Below, piece after piece: positions 14,227 through 21,738 of a stretch of 64,000 bases of DNA. A program made the translations under genes and the position numbers. Position 1 is the first letter of the stretch; every line of letters begins with the position of its first letter. This DNA is from Acidimicrobiales bacterium (GTDB lineage: Bacteria; Actinomycetota; Acidimicrobiia; Acidimicrobiales; SZUA-35): the NCBI GenBank assembly GCA_041394265.1, contig JAWKIO010000005.1, positions 558,001 through 622,000 of the forward strand, read 5' to 3'. The notes beneath the pieces were generated by a model. It searched no databases, was not told the origin of the DNA, and was given only the letters and a program-made list of their open reading frames with translations.

Positions 14227-15530
14227 GAGGCGGGCTCGACCGGCGCGAGCAGCGCCTCGATCACATCGGCGGCGGTGATGGCGAAGAACATCGCATTGGT
14301 CATCTCGGCGTGCGTCAGCGGGCCACTCCCGGCCTCGTCGCTGACCTGACCGAGGGCCCGGTTGGCCTCGGCGTGAACGGTCGCACGGATCTGGTCGGGC
14401 CGATACACCGTGAGATCGACCGGCTTGGCCACCTCCACTGCGGCATAGGCATCGGGTTCATCGAGATCGATCAGCACCTCGTCGCTGGCCGGTAGGAGGC
14501 TGACGCCGAGCCTGGCGCTGGCGCTGTCGAGCACCTGACGGGCCATGTCGGCGGCGAAGCGGTCGTGGTGTTCGAGATGGCGACGCAGCACCAGTCGCCC
14601 GGCGGCGCCCAGCCGGTCCAGTGCTTCGCCGGCAGCCCGGCGGACCATGAACGAGCGGTCGGCCAGACAGGCCCCGATCGCGTTGACCGACGCCATGGCG
14701 TCGAGACGGGCGAGTGAGTCGATGGCCGTGGCTCGAACCGTCTCGTCGGCGTCCTCCAGCATGGTGAGTAGCTGCGGCACCGAGGAGCTGCCGCCGTTGC
14801 CGAGCGCCTTGGCGATGAGGGTCCTGGTGCGGTCGTCGTCCGAAGATGCATACTCCTCGAGGAGCGGGATGAATCGAGGATCAGGAAGGTTGGCGATGAC
14901 GGCGAGCGCCGCGTTTGCGTCGACCTTGCCCTGCGCCAACTGCTCGATGAGGCGAGGCACCGATGCACCACCGGCCGCGAGCACGGCCTGCTGGGCTGCC
15001 ATCCGCACCACGGTGTCATCGGCGGCGAGCATCGGCATCAGCGAGTCGAGATGACCGGCGGCCTGCTCGGGTGTCAGCGCTTCTGCCGCTCGGGCCCGCA
15101 CCAAGGGGTGACGGTCTTCGAGCAGGCGACGCCGGTCGAAGTCGGGATCGGAAACGAGGTGGTGGAGCTGTGCCGCTTGCACCCGCAGCCGCCAGCGGCG
15201 AGCGCGAGAGCGCCGACGGATGAACCGTTCGAGTCCGGTGGTGCGGACGAGCTGACGAACCCGCTGCTGCGCCACACCGTCGAGATCGACGGCCAGGTTC
15301 TGCAACACCCGTAGCAACATCCGTCGAGGCAGATCGGCCACGTCCTCGTGCACGGCTTCGGCATCACGATCGTGCTCGAACAGTACGACGCCGATGACCT
15401 GCAGCACTCGTTCACGGCGCCGCTCGAGGAACTTGGTCGTCACGTCGCTGACGAAACCCGTCACCAGATAGAGCACGACGAGCCCTCCGACGAGAGCCCA
15501 CGCCGCGACGAAGAGGTCGAACCTGCTCAC
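14223..15530 (-). CDS. Membrane-anchored HEAT-repeat protein
   Basis: A 435-residue protein with a single N-terminal membrane helix (about residues 5-27, FVAAWALVGGLVVLYLVTGF), a basic region (ERRRERV, RRRSRARRWR), and from about residue 130 a series of HEAT/PBS-lyase-type repeats (ARAAEALTPE, VRMAAQQAVLAAG, RTLIAKALGNGG, VRATAIDSLARL, VRRAAGEALDRLG). HEAT arrays are protein-binding scaffolds. It lies between the receiver protein and the glycosyltransferase, with 4-bp overlaps on both sides, and so probably links regulation to polysaccharide synthesis (inference). GTG start at 15530, overlapping the upstream TGA. Confidence 0.85.
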   Translation of the reverse strand: MSRFDLFVAAWALVGGLVVLYLVTGFVSDVTTKFLERRRERVLQVIGVVLFEHDRDAEAVHEDVADLPRRMLLRVLQNLAVDLDGVAQQRVRQLVRTTGLERFIRRRSRARRWRLRVQAAQLHHLVSDPDFDRRRLLEDRHPLVRARAAEALTPEQAAGHLDSLMPMLAADDTVVRMAAQQAVLAAGGASVPRLIEQLAQGKVDANAALAVIANLPDPRFIPLLEEYASSDDDRTRTLIAKALGNGGSSSVPQLLTMLEDADETVRATAIDSLARLDAMASVNAIGACLADRSFMVRRAAGEALDRLGAAGRLVLRRHLEHHDRFAADMARQVLDSASARLGVSLLPASDEVLIDLDEPDAYAAVEVAKPVDLTVYRPDQIRATVHAEANRALGQVSDEAGSGPLTHAEMTNAMFFAITAADVIEALLAPVEPAS

Positions 15531-17542
15531 TGTTCCAGCACCCGCGACAGACGATGGACGAGCAACGGCGTCGAGAAGGGCTTGCCGACGAAGTCGTCGG
15601 CCCCGAGTTCGAAGGCCATGCGGAGATCGGACTCGTGGGCGCGGCCGGACAGCACCACCACCTTGGTGCGGTGGAGGGTGCCGGCGTCTCGGAGCTGACG
15701 CAGGAAGGCCATCCCGTCGATACCCCGCTGATCCAGTTCCATGAGCACGATCCGCGGCAGGGGCTTGCCGCCGCGACCGGCGAGGTCGTCGAGTGCGATC
15801 AAGGCATCGGGCTCGTGCACGACCTTGATGCCTCGCCGTCCGAGCGCCTCGCCGACCACGACGCCGAGATGACGATCGGGATCGACGAGCATCACGTCGG
15901 GCGCTTCCGCCGCCCAGGGTCGCCAGTCCGCTCCGGCGAGCCACGGCCCACCCTCGTCAGCGATCCGATCCAACGATCGACGGGCCTCCTCGATCAGCTC
16001 ACCGAGTGAGCGCCCGTCAATGGGGAACTCGAGACCGATCGCCCGGCAGTGCCGCTCCGCCAGTTGATACTTGTGCTGGAGGTCGCCGAGCCGCCCCATC
16101 AAGGTCCGTCGAGACACTCCCTGGAGGGCAATGATCAGGTGATCGCCGTCGAGACGTGAGATCACGTCCTCGCCTCGGAACTCCCGGGCGATCGCCTCGT
16201 CGAGTTCATCGGCCGCTGCGTCGTGGCCACGCAGTGTCTGCGCCGAGCCGGGCCCGCCAAGGGCAGCGGTCGCGGCAGTGGCGACATTGGGGTTGTGCAG
16301 CCGGATGACGCCCAAACCCACCGGCGTGCTGCGGCGGAACCCGACCAGCAGCATGCGCTCGATCATCATGGTCGCCGTTGCCCACGGCACGGTGCCGCGA
16401 TGCTCGCTCGGATCGACGACCGGCTCGAGTTCGGCCCGGCGTTGGAGGCGCGACTTCAGGGCAACGGCGAGATCGTCGGCGTCGACCTCCGGGCCGAAGA
16501 CGTCGTCGACCCCATCCCGGAGGGCGTTCTGTACCCGGGCGGCGTCGGTCGCTTCGCTGATCATGACGACTACCGACGAGCGGGTCCGGCGATCGGTGCG
16601 GATCAACCGCACGATCTGGTCCGGCGTCAGCGCCCCGGTATCGGGCATGAGCACCACGGCGCGGGCGTCGCCGTTGATCAGCCGAGCGACGAGGTCGTCG
16701 ATACGGGTCTCGATTCGAGCCGCCAGACCGCGCCGCCACAGGGGCTCGGTGAGGAGCTGGGCATTCGTGCCGAACACGCTGACGGAGCGAGGCTGACGAC
16801 TCCGGGTGATCTCCTTGCGGACCTCGGTGATCACTTCGATCGGATGGGTGTCTCGCGGCAGCACCAGCGAAACGAGATCGGCTACGGCGGCCCGACCGTC
16901 GAGGTCGACGCCGGGGGCCAGCAGCACCATCGGCTGCATCGGGTGGCTCTCCCGAATGCTGCGCAGCAGCGGCTTGGACCGGGCCGTGTTCTCGTCGTCG
17001 AGCACCACGATCACACCCGCAACATCACGGTCGGCCCCGATCACCCCGTCGACGTGCTGCGACACCGGCATTCCCTGCGCCGCAGCGACCCAGATCAGCT
17101 CGTCGGTCGTCTCGGTGACGGCACCGACGACGGCGAGCGGTTCGCCGGTCCGGCTCAGCAACTTGAGCTCGGCCACGCTGTTTGCGATGGCCATCCGGGC
17201 ATCGTCCAGGAGACTGGACAGACCGATGGCGTGCGAGATGCCCAGCTCATCCTGCTCGAGCATGGCGTTGGCCTTGCGCAGCAGTTCGGCCGCCGAACCC
17301 AGACCGAGCAGACCGAGCTTGGCGGCAACGAGTTCGCCGAGTGCCACCGCTTCGGCCACTTCACTGGGCTCGAGCGGTCGGTCGAACAGGGCCGAAACCA
17401 CACGGTCGATACGGGTCAACCCGCGTTCGAGCCGAGCCTGGAGACGTCCCCAGACGCCATCGATCAAGGCCATCGTCACGCGATGGTCGATCGATCCTTG
17501 ATCGGTGGCGAGGCCCACCGATGGCGCGTTTGCACTCGGCAC
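15527..17542 (-). CDS. Multidomain response-regulator protein with degenerate GGDEF and modified receiver
   Basis: A 671-residue cytoplasmic signalling protein. The N-terminus (about residues 25-125) looks like a helical Hpt-type or dimerisation region; the middle has two receiver-like folds (VIVVLDDEN; VVLMPDTGAL and VVVMISEA). A GGDEF-like domain follows at about 390-530, but its signature reads ISRLDGDHL instead of GG(D/E)EF, so cyclase activity is not expected. The C-terminal receiver (about 550-671) has DVMLVDPD, VVLSGRA and VGKPFS, but the phosphoacceptor Asp is replaced by Glu in IVLMELDQRGIDGM. This mimics a permanently phosphorylated state. GTG start with GGAG upstream. First gene of the operon with the HEAT and glycosyltransferase genes. 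Confidence 0.8.
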   Translation of the reverse strand: MPSANAPSVGLATDQGSIDHRVTMALIDGVWGRLQARLERGLTRIDRVVSALFDRPLEPSEVAEAVALGELVAAKLGLLGLGSAAELLRKANAMLEQDELGISHAIGLSSLLDDARMAIANSVAELKLLSRTGEPLAVVGAVTETTDELIWVAAAQGMPVSQHVDGVIGADRDVAGVIVVLDDENTARSKPLLRSIRESHPMQPMVLLAPGVDLDGRAAVADLVSLVLPRDTHPIEVITEVRKEITRSRQPRSVSVFGTNAQLLTEPLWRRGLAARIETRIDDLVARLINGDARAVVLMPDTGALTPDQIVRLIRTDRRTRSSVVVMISEATDAARVQNALRDGVDDVFGPEVDADDLAVALKSRLQRRAELEPVVDPSEHRGTVPWATATMMIERMLLVGFRRSTPVGLGVIRLHNPNVATAATAALGGPGSAQTLRGHDAAADELDEAIAREFRGEDVISRLDGDHLIIALQGVSRRTLMGRLGDLQHKYQLAERHCRAIGLEFPIDGRSLGELIEEARRSLDRIADEGGPWLAGADWRPWAAEAPDVMLVDPDRHLGVVVGEALGRRGIKVVHEPDALIALDDLAGRGGKPLPRIVLMELDQRGIDGMAFLRQLRDAGTLHRTKVVVLSGRAHESDLRMAFELGADDFVGKPFSTPLLVHRLSRVLEQ

Positions 17543-17600
17543 CTCGCTCCAGTCGGCATCGAGCGCCGACTTATGAGCACCGTTCTCCCCTGGTCAGGCA

Positions 17601-17626
17601 ATCGCGGCACGCCGTCGCGCCGCGAT
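17601..17626. terminator. Hairpin at the end of the tldD-tldE-PHP operon
   Basis: ATCGCGGC and GCCGCGAT form a perfect 8-bp stem with a 10-nt loop. The right arm touches the stop codon of the PHP gene (TGA at 17628-17626, minus strand). Confidence 0.55.
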
Positions 17627-18333
17627 CAGCGCTCGTCGGGGACCGACGGGACGATGCGCGGTGTCCAGGGCCGCGCCGGATCGCTGTGATGGCCGACGAT
17701 CCGCCCAGTTGCGAGGCCAGCCAGAAACCCTGCGGCGTCGACGAAATCGGCCACCTCGACATAGGCCGCCCCGAGGGCATCGGGGACATGGGCATCGCTC
17801 CCCGCCCCGGCCGCCAATCCGTGCGCTCGGGCGTAGTCGGCCGCCCGACGGTTGAGCGATTCCAGGCTGGTCTTCGCGTTGCGAACCTCGAACGCGTCGA
17901 TCAGCCCAGCATCGGCCAGCTCGTCGATCTGCGCAGGCATCAGCGCGTTGCGCATCGGATCGAACGGATGCGGAACATAGACGATGCCGCCCTGGTCACG
18001 GATGGCTCGGGCCGTGTCGCACACGCTCAGCCCCGGAGGAATGGCTTCGGCCAGGAACAACCCGATCAGCTCGCCCTGCCCGATCCGAAGCTCCTCGCCG
18101 ACCACGACCCGGCACGGCAACTCGTCGGCGAGGCGCTTCGCTCCGGCGACGGTGTTGTGATCGGTGATGCACAGCACATCGATGCCCGACGCCTCGATCG
18201 CTGCGATCAATTCGTCGGGGGTCGTGGTGCAGTCGCCCGACCACATCGTGTGCGAGTGCATGTCGACGCGCACCGTTCCCGGCGGTCGAGGCTCGGCGAG
18301 GTGGGGATGACGGCGGATCGCCGCCTCGTTCAC
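17626..18333 (-). CDS. PHP-domain metal-dependent phosphoesterase
   Basis: A 235-residue PHP protein (TrpH/RNase AM-like group). Metal ligands are visible: the DMHSHTMWSGD start (HxH), ITDHNTVAGAK (the H of TDHN), the Glu in VVGEEL, the His in VYVPHPFDP, and GAGSDAHVPDALG at the C-terminus (DxH). Family members hydrolyse 3'-phosphorylated nucleotides or short RNA 5' ends; the substrate here is not determined. GTG at 18333 overlaps the tldE stop by 4 bp (GTGA), so it is translated together with the TldD/E protease genes. Confidence 0.88.
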   Translation of the reverse strand: MNEAAIRRHPHLAEPRPPGTVRVDMHSHTMWSGDCTTTPDELIAAIEASGIDVLCITDHNTVAGAKRLADELPCRVVVGEELRIGQGELIGLFLAEAIPPGLSVCDTARAIRDQGGIVYVPHPFDPMRNALMPAQIDELADAGLIDAFEVRNAKTSLESLNRRAADYARAHGLAAGAGSDAHVPDALGAAYVEVADFVDAAGFLAGLATGRIVGHHSDPARPWTPRIVPSVPDER

Positions 18334-19700
18334 CCGCTCGCCCCCGACAGCATCACATCGCCCACCACCAGACTCGGGCAGACCGCACCACCCGGCAGGT
18401 GAAGCCGGTCGGATCCGACGGCGGTGATCCCGAGCATCATCCGCTGCAAGGTGGAGCCGACGGTGGCCTCGCTGATCGGCTCGGCGACCTGACCGTTGCG
18501 GATCATGCGGCCATCGACACCGAGTGAGAGATCGCCCGACACCGGGTTGACGCCCGAGTGGAAGCCGGCGAGCCCGAAGACCAGCACCCCCTGATCGACG
18601 CCGGCAATGAGCTGCTCGAGGTCGCCACCGTCGCCTGCCGGCACCGACAGCACGTGCACGCCGGGGCTCGGTAGGCCGCGGGTGCTTCGCTGGGCCGAGG
18701 CGGTCGAGGTGGTGCCGTACTTGCGGGCGTTGAGGTCGTCGAAGAGGAAGTTCTCGAGCACACCGTCGGTGATCAGCGGCAGATTGCGGCAAGCGAGACC
18801 CTCGCCGTCGTAGCTGGTGGCGGCGAGCGACTCGCGGTCGAGCGGGGTATCGGCGATCGACAGCAGTGGCGAGGCGATGGCTTCACCCAGCCGATGGACG
18901 AATGGCGATCGCCCCTTCACGATCCGGTCGCCGGTCAGCATCCCGGCGATGATGCCGTAGAGGGATGCGGCGATGCGCTGGTCGAGCACCAACTGCACCG
19001 GAACGCTCTTGGGCTTGGTCGAACCGATCAGGTCGACGGCCTGGCGAACCGCTCGTTCGACCACCCCGTCGAGGTCGAGTCCGGATGGGTCGGCGGCTGC
19101 GTCGCCCCCACCGCCGCTCATGGTGCGATCGCCGTCGGCCGCAAGGGCATGGACACTCACGCTGGCGCTGGTGGCGCGCTCGCCGTAGCCGAGGCCGGTG
19201 CTGGAGGCGAGGGCGAACGACACGGTGTTGTCGCCGTACGCCGCCGTGCGAACGCCGGTGATACGGGTGTCGGCAGCCTTGACCCGGCGTTCGACCTCGA
19301 GCGCGAGCGCGATCTTCTCCTCGGCGCTGACCGATGCGAGCGCTTCGCTGAATCGCTCGAACTCGGTGGCCTCGACACCGTCGGGTTGGGCGAGGGCAAC
19401 GAACTCGTCGGGTTCGGCGAAGCGAGCGTTCGTGCGAGCTTGGTCGAGCAGTTCGTCGATGACGAGACGATCGTGGGTGCCGGCCGATGCGAACCCGGCG
19501 CGACCGTCTTCGATGACCCGAATACCGATGGCGCTCGCCGTGGCGGTGGTGAACGATTCGACGTCTTGTTCGTAGGCCCGGATGGTCGTGCTGGTGGAAT
19601 GGCTGAGCACGACCTCGACCTGCTCGTTGCCCTTGGCCCGGTCGACCAGTTCGCGGGCCAATCCGAGGAGCGCCTCGGGCGAGGTGTCGGGAGCGGTCAT
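18330..19700 (-). CDS. TldE/PmbA-type subunit of the TldD/E metalloprotease
   Basis: A 456-residue protein of the PmbA/TldE family, the non-metal partner of TldD. It carries the family core (EQVEVVLSHSTSTTIRAYEQDVESF, IRVIEDGRAGFASAG) and the C-terminal signature (SYDGEGLACRNLPLITDGVLENFLFD, then FGLAGFHSGVNPVSGDLSLG). As expected for TldE it lacks an HExxxH motif. TldD/TldE heterodimers cleave unfolded or modified peptides, as in microcin B17 maturation and CcdA turnover. ATG overlaps the tldD stop by 4 bp, and the PHP gene overlaps its end. Confidence 0.93.
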   Translation of the reverse strand: MTAPDTSPEALLGLARELVDRAKGNEQVEVVLSHSTSTTIRAYEQDVESFTTATASAIGIRVIEDGRAGFASAGTHDRLVIDELLDQARTNARFAEPDEFVALAQPDGVEATEFERFSEALASVSAEEKIALALEVERRVKAADTRITGVRTAAYGDNTVSFALASSTGLGYGERATSASVSVHALAADGDRTMSGGGGDAAADPSGLDLDGVVERAVRQAVDLIGSTKPKSVPVQLVLDQRIAASLYGIIAGMLTGDRIVKGRSPFVHRLGEAIASPLLSIADTPLDRESLAATSYDGEGLACRNLPLITDGVLENFLFDDLNARKYGTTSTASAQRSTRGLPSPGVHVLSVPAGDGGDLEQLIAGVDQGVLVFGLAGFHSGVNPVSGDLSLGVDGRMIRNGQVAEPISEATVGSTLQRMMLGITAVGSDRLHLPGGAVCPSLVVGDVMLSGASG

Positions 19701-21139
19701 GCGGACGTGCCGCCGATGGTGAGCTCGGTGACCCGCAGGGTCGGCACGCCGTCGCCGACGGGGACGCCTTGGCCGTCCTTGCCACACGTGCCTGGACTGC
19801 CCATGTCGAAGTCGTTCCCCACGGCGTCGATCAGCTGCAGCACCTTCGGACCGTTGCCGATCAGCTGCCCCTCACGAAGTGGTGAGGTGATCTCGCCGTT
19901 CTCGATCAGATAGGCCTCGGTCATGCCGAACACGAAGTCGCCCGATCCGGTATCGACCTGTCCACCGCCCAGCCGGGCGACGTAGACGCCGTAGTCGACC
20001 CCGGCGATGATCTCGTCGGGCGTCATGTCGCCACCTTCGAGATAGGTGTTGGTCATCCGCACCATCGGCAGGTGGCGGTAGCTCTGGCGGCGACCGTTGC
20101 CCGAACTCGCCCGGCCCTTCGCCTTGGCCCGCTGGGCATCCCACATGTAGTCGACGAGGATCCCCTTCTCGATCAGGACGTTGCGAGCCGCGGGTTGGCC
20201 CTCGTCGTCGATCGCGACGTTCCCCCACTCACCCGGCATCGTGCCGTCGTCGATCAGCGTGACGAGCGGCGAGGCCACCTGCTGGCCGATCCGACCGGCG
20301 AAGACCGAGGCTCCCTTGGCCACCAGATCGGCTTCGAGCCCGTGGCCACAGGCCTCGTGGAACAGCACGCCACCGGAGCCGGGTCCGATCACCACCGTGT
20401 GCGTTCCTGACGGTGCCGGCACGGCCTCGAGCTTGGTGGTGGCCCGCTGGCCGGCGGCGCGAGCGGCGGCCTCGACATCGACGGTGTCGAACAGTTCGAA
20501 GCCGACGGTGTTGCCGACGGACTCGGTGCCCGTCTGCAGCCCGGTGTCGCCGGTGGCGACGCAGTTGACGGCAAAGCGAGTGCGGGTCTGGTCGTCGGTG
20601 GTCAGGAGGCCATCGGAGTTGGCGACCAGGATGCGACGGCGGCTGCCTGCATAGCTGACGCTCACCTGGGTGATGGCGTCGTCGTGGGCCCTCGCTGCCG
20701 CATCGGCCTTGCGCAGCAGCACCACCTTGGCATCGGTGTCGACGTTCTCGGGTCGCACGGCGATCGGTGCCGCGTCGACCCGGCGCAGCGTGACGGGCAC
20801 GACGGCTCCCCCCTCGACCGGCTCGATGCGGGCCGAGGCCGCGGCGGCGCGAGCGGCAGCGACGAGCCCGGCTTCGCTCAGGTCGGACGTGTGGGCGAAG
20901 CCGGTCTTCGAGCCAGCCAGCACCCTGATGCCGGCACCCAGGTCGCGACTGCTGGCGAGATTCTCGACCTTGCCGTCGTCGAAGGTGATGCCCTCGGCAC
21001 GTACGTCTTCGACGAACACTTCGGCGAAGTCGGCTCCCTCGCCCCGGGCGGTGCCGAGCACCCGTTCGATGAGTTCGGGTTCGAGGAGGAGAGGCTCGCC
21101 GGCCTCGGCTTCGGGTGGGGCAGTTGGCGTCGCAGTCAC
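19697..21139 (-). CDS. tldD: Metalloprotease TldD
   Basis: A 480-residue catalytic subunit of the TldD/E protease. The zinc site is HEACGHGLEADLV (HExxxH), preceded by VVIGPGSGGVLF, with the later family segments IDDEGQPAARNVLIEKGILVDYM and GGGQVDTGSGDFVFG, and a Cys near the C-terminus (GTCGKDG) that is conserved as a metal ligand. GTG start at 21139, with a -10 box 6 nt upstream and no Shine-Dalgarno. First gene of a three-gene operon with tldE and the PHP gene. Confidence 0.95.
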   Translation of the reverse strand: MTATPTAPPEAEAGEPLLLEPELIERVLGTARGEGADFAEVFVEDVRAEGITFDDGKVENLASSRDLGAGIRVLAGSKTGFAHTSDLSEAGLVAAARAAAASARIEPVEGGAVVPVTLRRVDAAPIAVRPENVDTDAKVVLLRKADAAARAHDDAITQVSVSYAGSRRRILVANSDGLLTTDDQTRTRFAVNCVATGDTGLQTGTESVGNTVGFELFDTVDVEAAARAAGQRATTKLEAVPAPSGTHTVVIGPGSGGVLFHEACGHGLEADLVAKGASVFAGRIGQQVASPLVTLIDDGTMPGEWGNVAIDDEGQPAARNVLIEKGILVDYMWDAQRAKAKGRASSGNGRRQSYRHLPMVRMTNTYLEGGDMTPDEIIAGVDYGVYVARLGGGQVDTGSGDFVFGMTEAYLIENGEITSPLREGQLIGNGPKVLQLIDAVGNDFDMGSPGTCGKDGQGVPVGDGVPTLRVTELTIGGTSA

Positions 21140-21145
21140 GTTCCC

Positions 21146-21151
21146 AGACTA
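21146..21151 (-). promoter_or_regulatory. Leaderless -10 box of tldD
   Basis: TAGTCT on the minus strand, 6 nt before the GTG start. Confidence 0.5.
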
Positions 21152-21239
21152 CCGGCACCCGGTTCGAGCCTCCCGATCGGGCACGCCGGCCGAGCAACGG
21201 CACCTACCGATCGGGGTACCCACCGGGTTCGGTTCCCAT

Positions 21240-21245
21240 TACGGT
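21240..21245 (+). promoter_or_regulatory. Leaderless -10 box of the hot-dog thioesterase gene
   Basis: TACGGT lies 6 nt before ATG 21252. Confidence 0.45.
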
Positions 21246-21251
21246 GGAGTG

Positions 21252-21629
21252 ATGCCATTGCAGACCGGCCTCTCGGCCACCGTGATCGTCTCGGTCACCG
21301 ACGACGACACCGCCATCGCCCTGGGCTCGGGAACGGTGCCGGTACTCGGCACACCCCGGGTGTTGGCGATCTGCGAGCAAGCGGCCTCGGATGCCGTGGC
21401 CAGTGAGCTGGGTGAGGGTATGACTTCGGTCGGCGTCCAGGTCATGCTCGACCACGTGGCGCCGAGTCCGGTCGGTGAGACCATCACCGCCGAGGCCACG
21501 CTCGAGAAGGTGGTGGGCCGCAAGCTCTTCTTCACCACCTCGGCCCGAGACGGTCGCGGCCTGGTCGCCGCCGGCAAGGTGGTGCGGGTCATCGTCGACG
21601 TCGAGCACTTCATGAGCAAGTGCACGTGA
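21252..21629 (+). CDS. Hot-dog thioesterase (fluoroacetyl-CoA thioesterase-like)
   Basis: A 125-residue single hot-dog domain. The pattern GTPRVLAICEQAASDAV followed by MTSVGVQVMLDHVAPSPVGETI matches the FlK-like group, in which Thr, Glu and His (here T of GTPRV, E of CEQA, H of LDHVA) form the active site. In ordinary actinobacteria such proteins act as general acyl-CoA thioesterases; resistance to fluoroacetate is not implied. The last strand is GKVVRVIVDVEHF. The start follows a -10 box directly; GGAG just before it could also act as a weak ribosome site. Confidence 0.82.
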   Translation: MPLQTGLSATVIVSVTDDDTAIALGSGTVPVLGTPRVLAICEQAASDAVASELGEGMTSVGVQVMLDHVAPSPVGETITAEATLEKVVGRKLFFTTSARDGRGLVAAGKVVRVIVDVEHFMSKCT

Positions 21630-21662
21630 GCGCGATCGCATCGTCGCCACGATCTCGCTGAG

Positions 21663-21692
21663 CAGATCCACACAACCTTCAACAGATCCACA
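21663..21692. repeat. Pair of 10-bp direct repeats upstream of dxs
   Basis: CAGATCCACA occurs at 21663-21672 and 21683-21692, 20 bp apart (two helical turns), in the dxs promoter region. It may be a regulator binding site; nothing more can be shown. Confidence 0.4.
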
Positions 21693-21724
21693 ATCCCGGC
21701 AGGTCGACTTCGCGACGGGTCGGC

Positions 21725-21730
21725 TACCGT
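21725..21730 (+). promoter_or_regulatory. Leaderless -10 box of dxs
   Basis: TACCGT lies 8 nt before ATG 21739, with no Shine-Dalgarno between. Confidence 0.45.
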
Positions 21731-21738
21731 AGTTCGCC

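Noticed and set aside
16223..17689. 488-codon plus-strand frame opposite the receiver protein
   Set aside because: Antisense shadow with no domain; the minus-strand gene is part of an overlapping operon.
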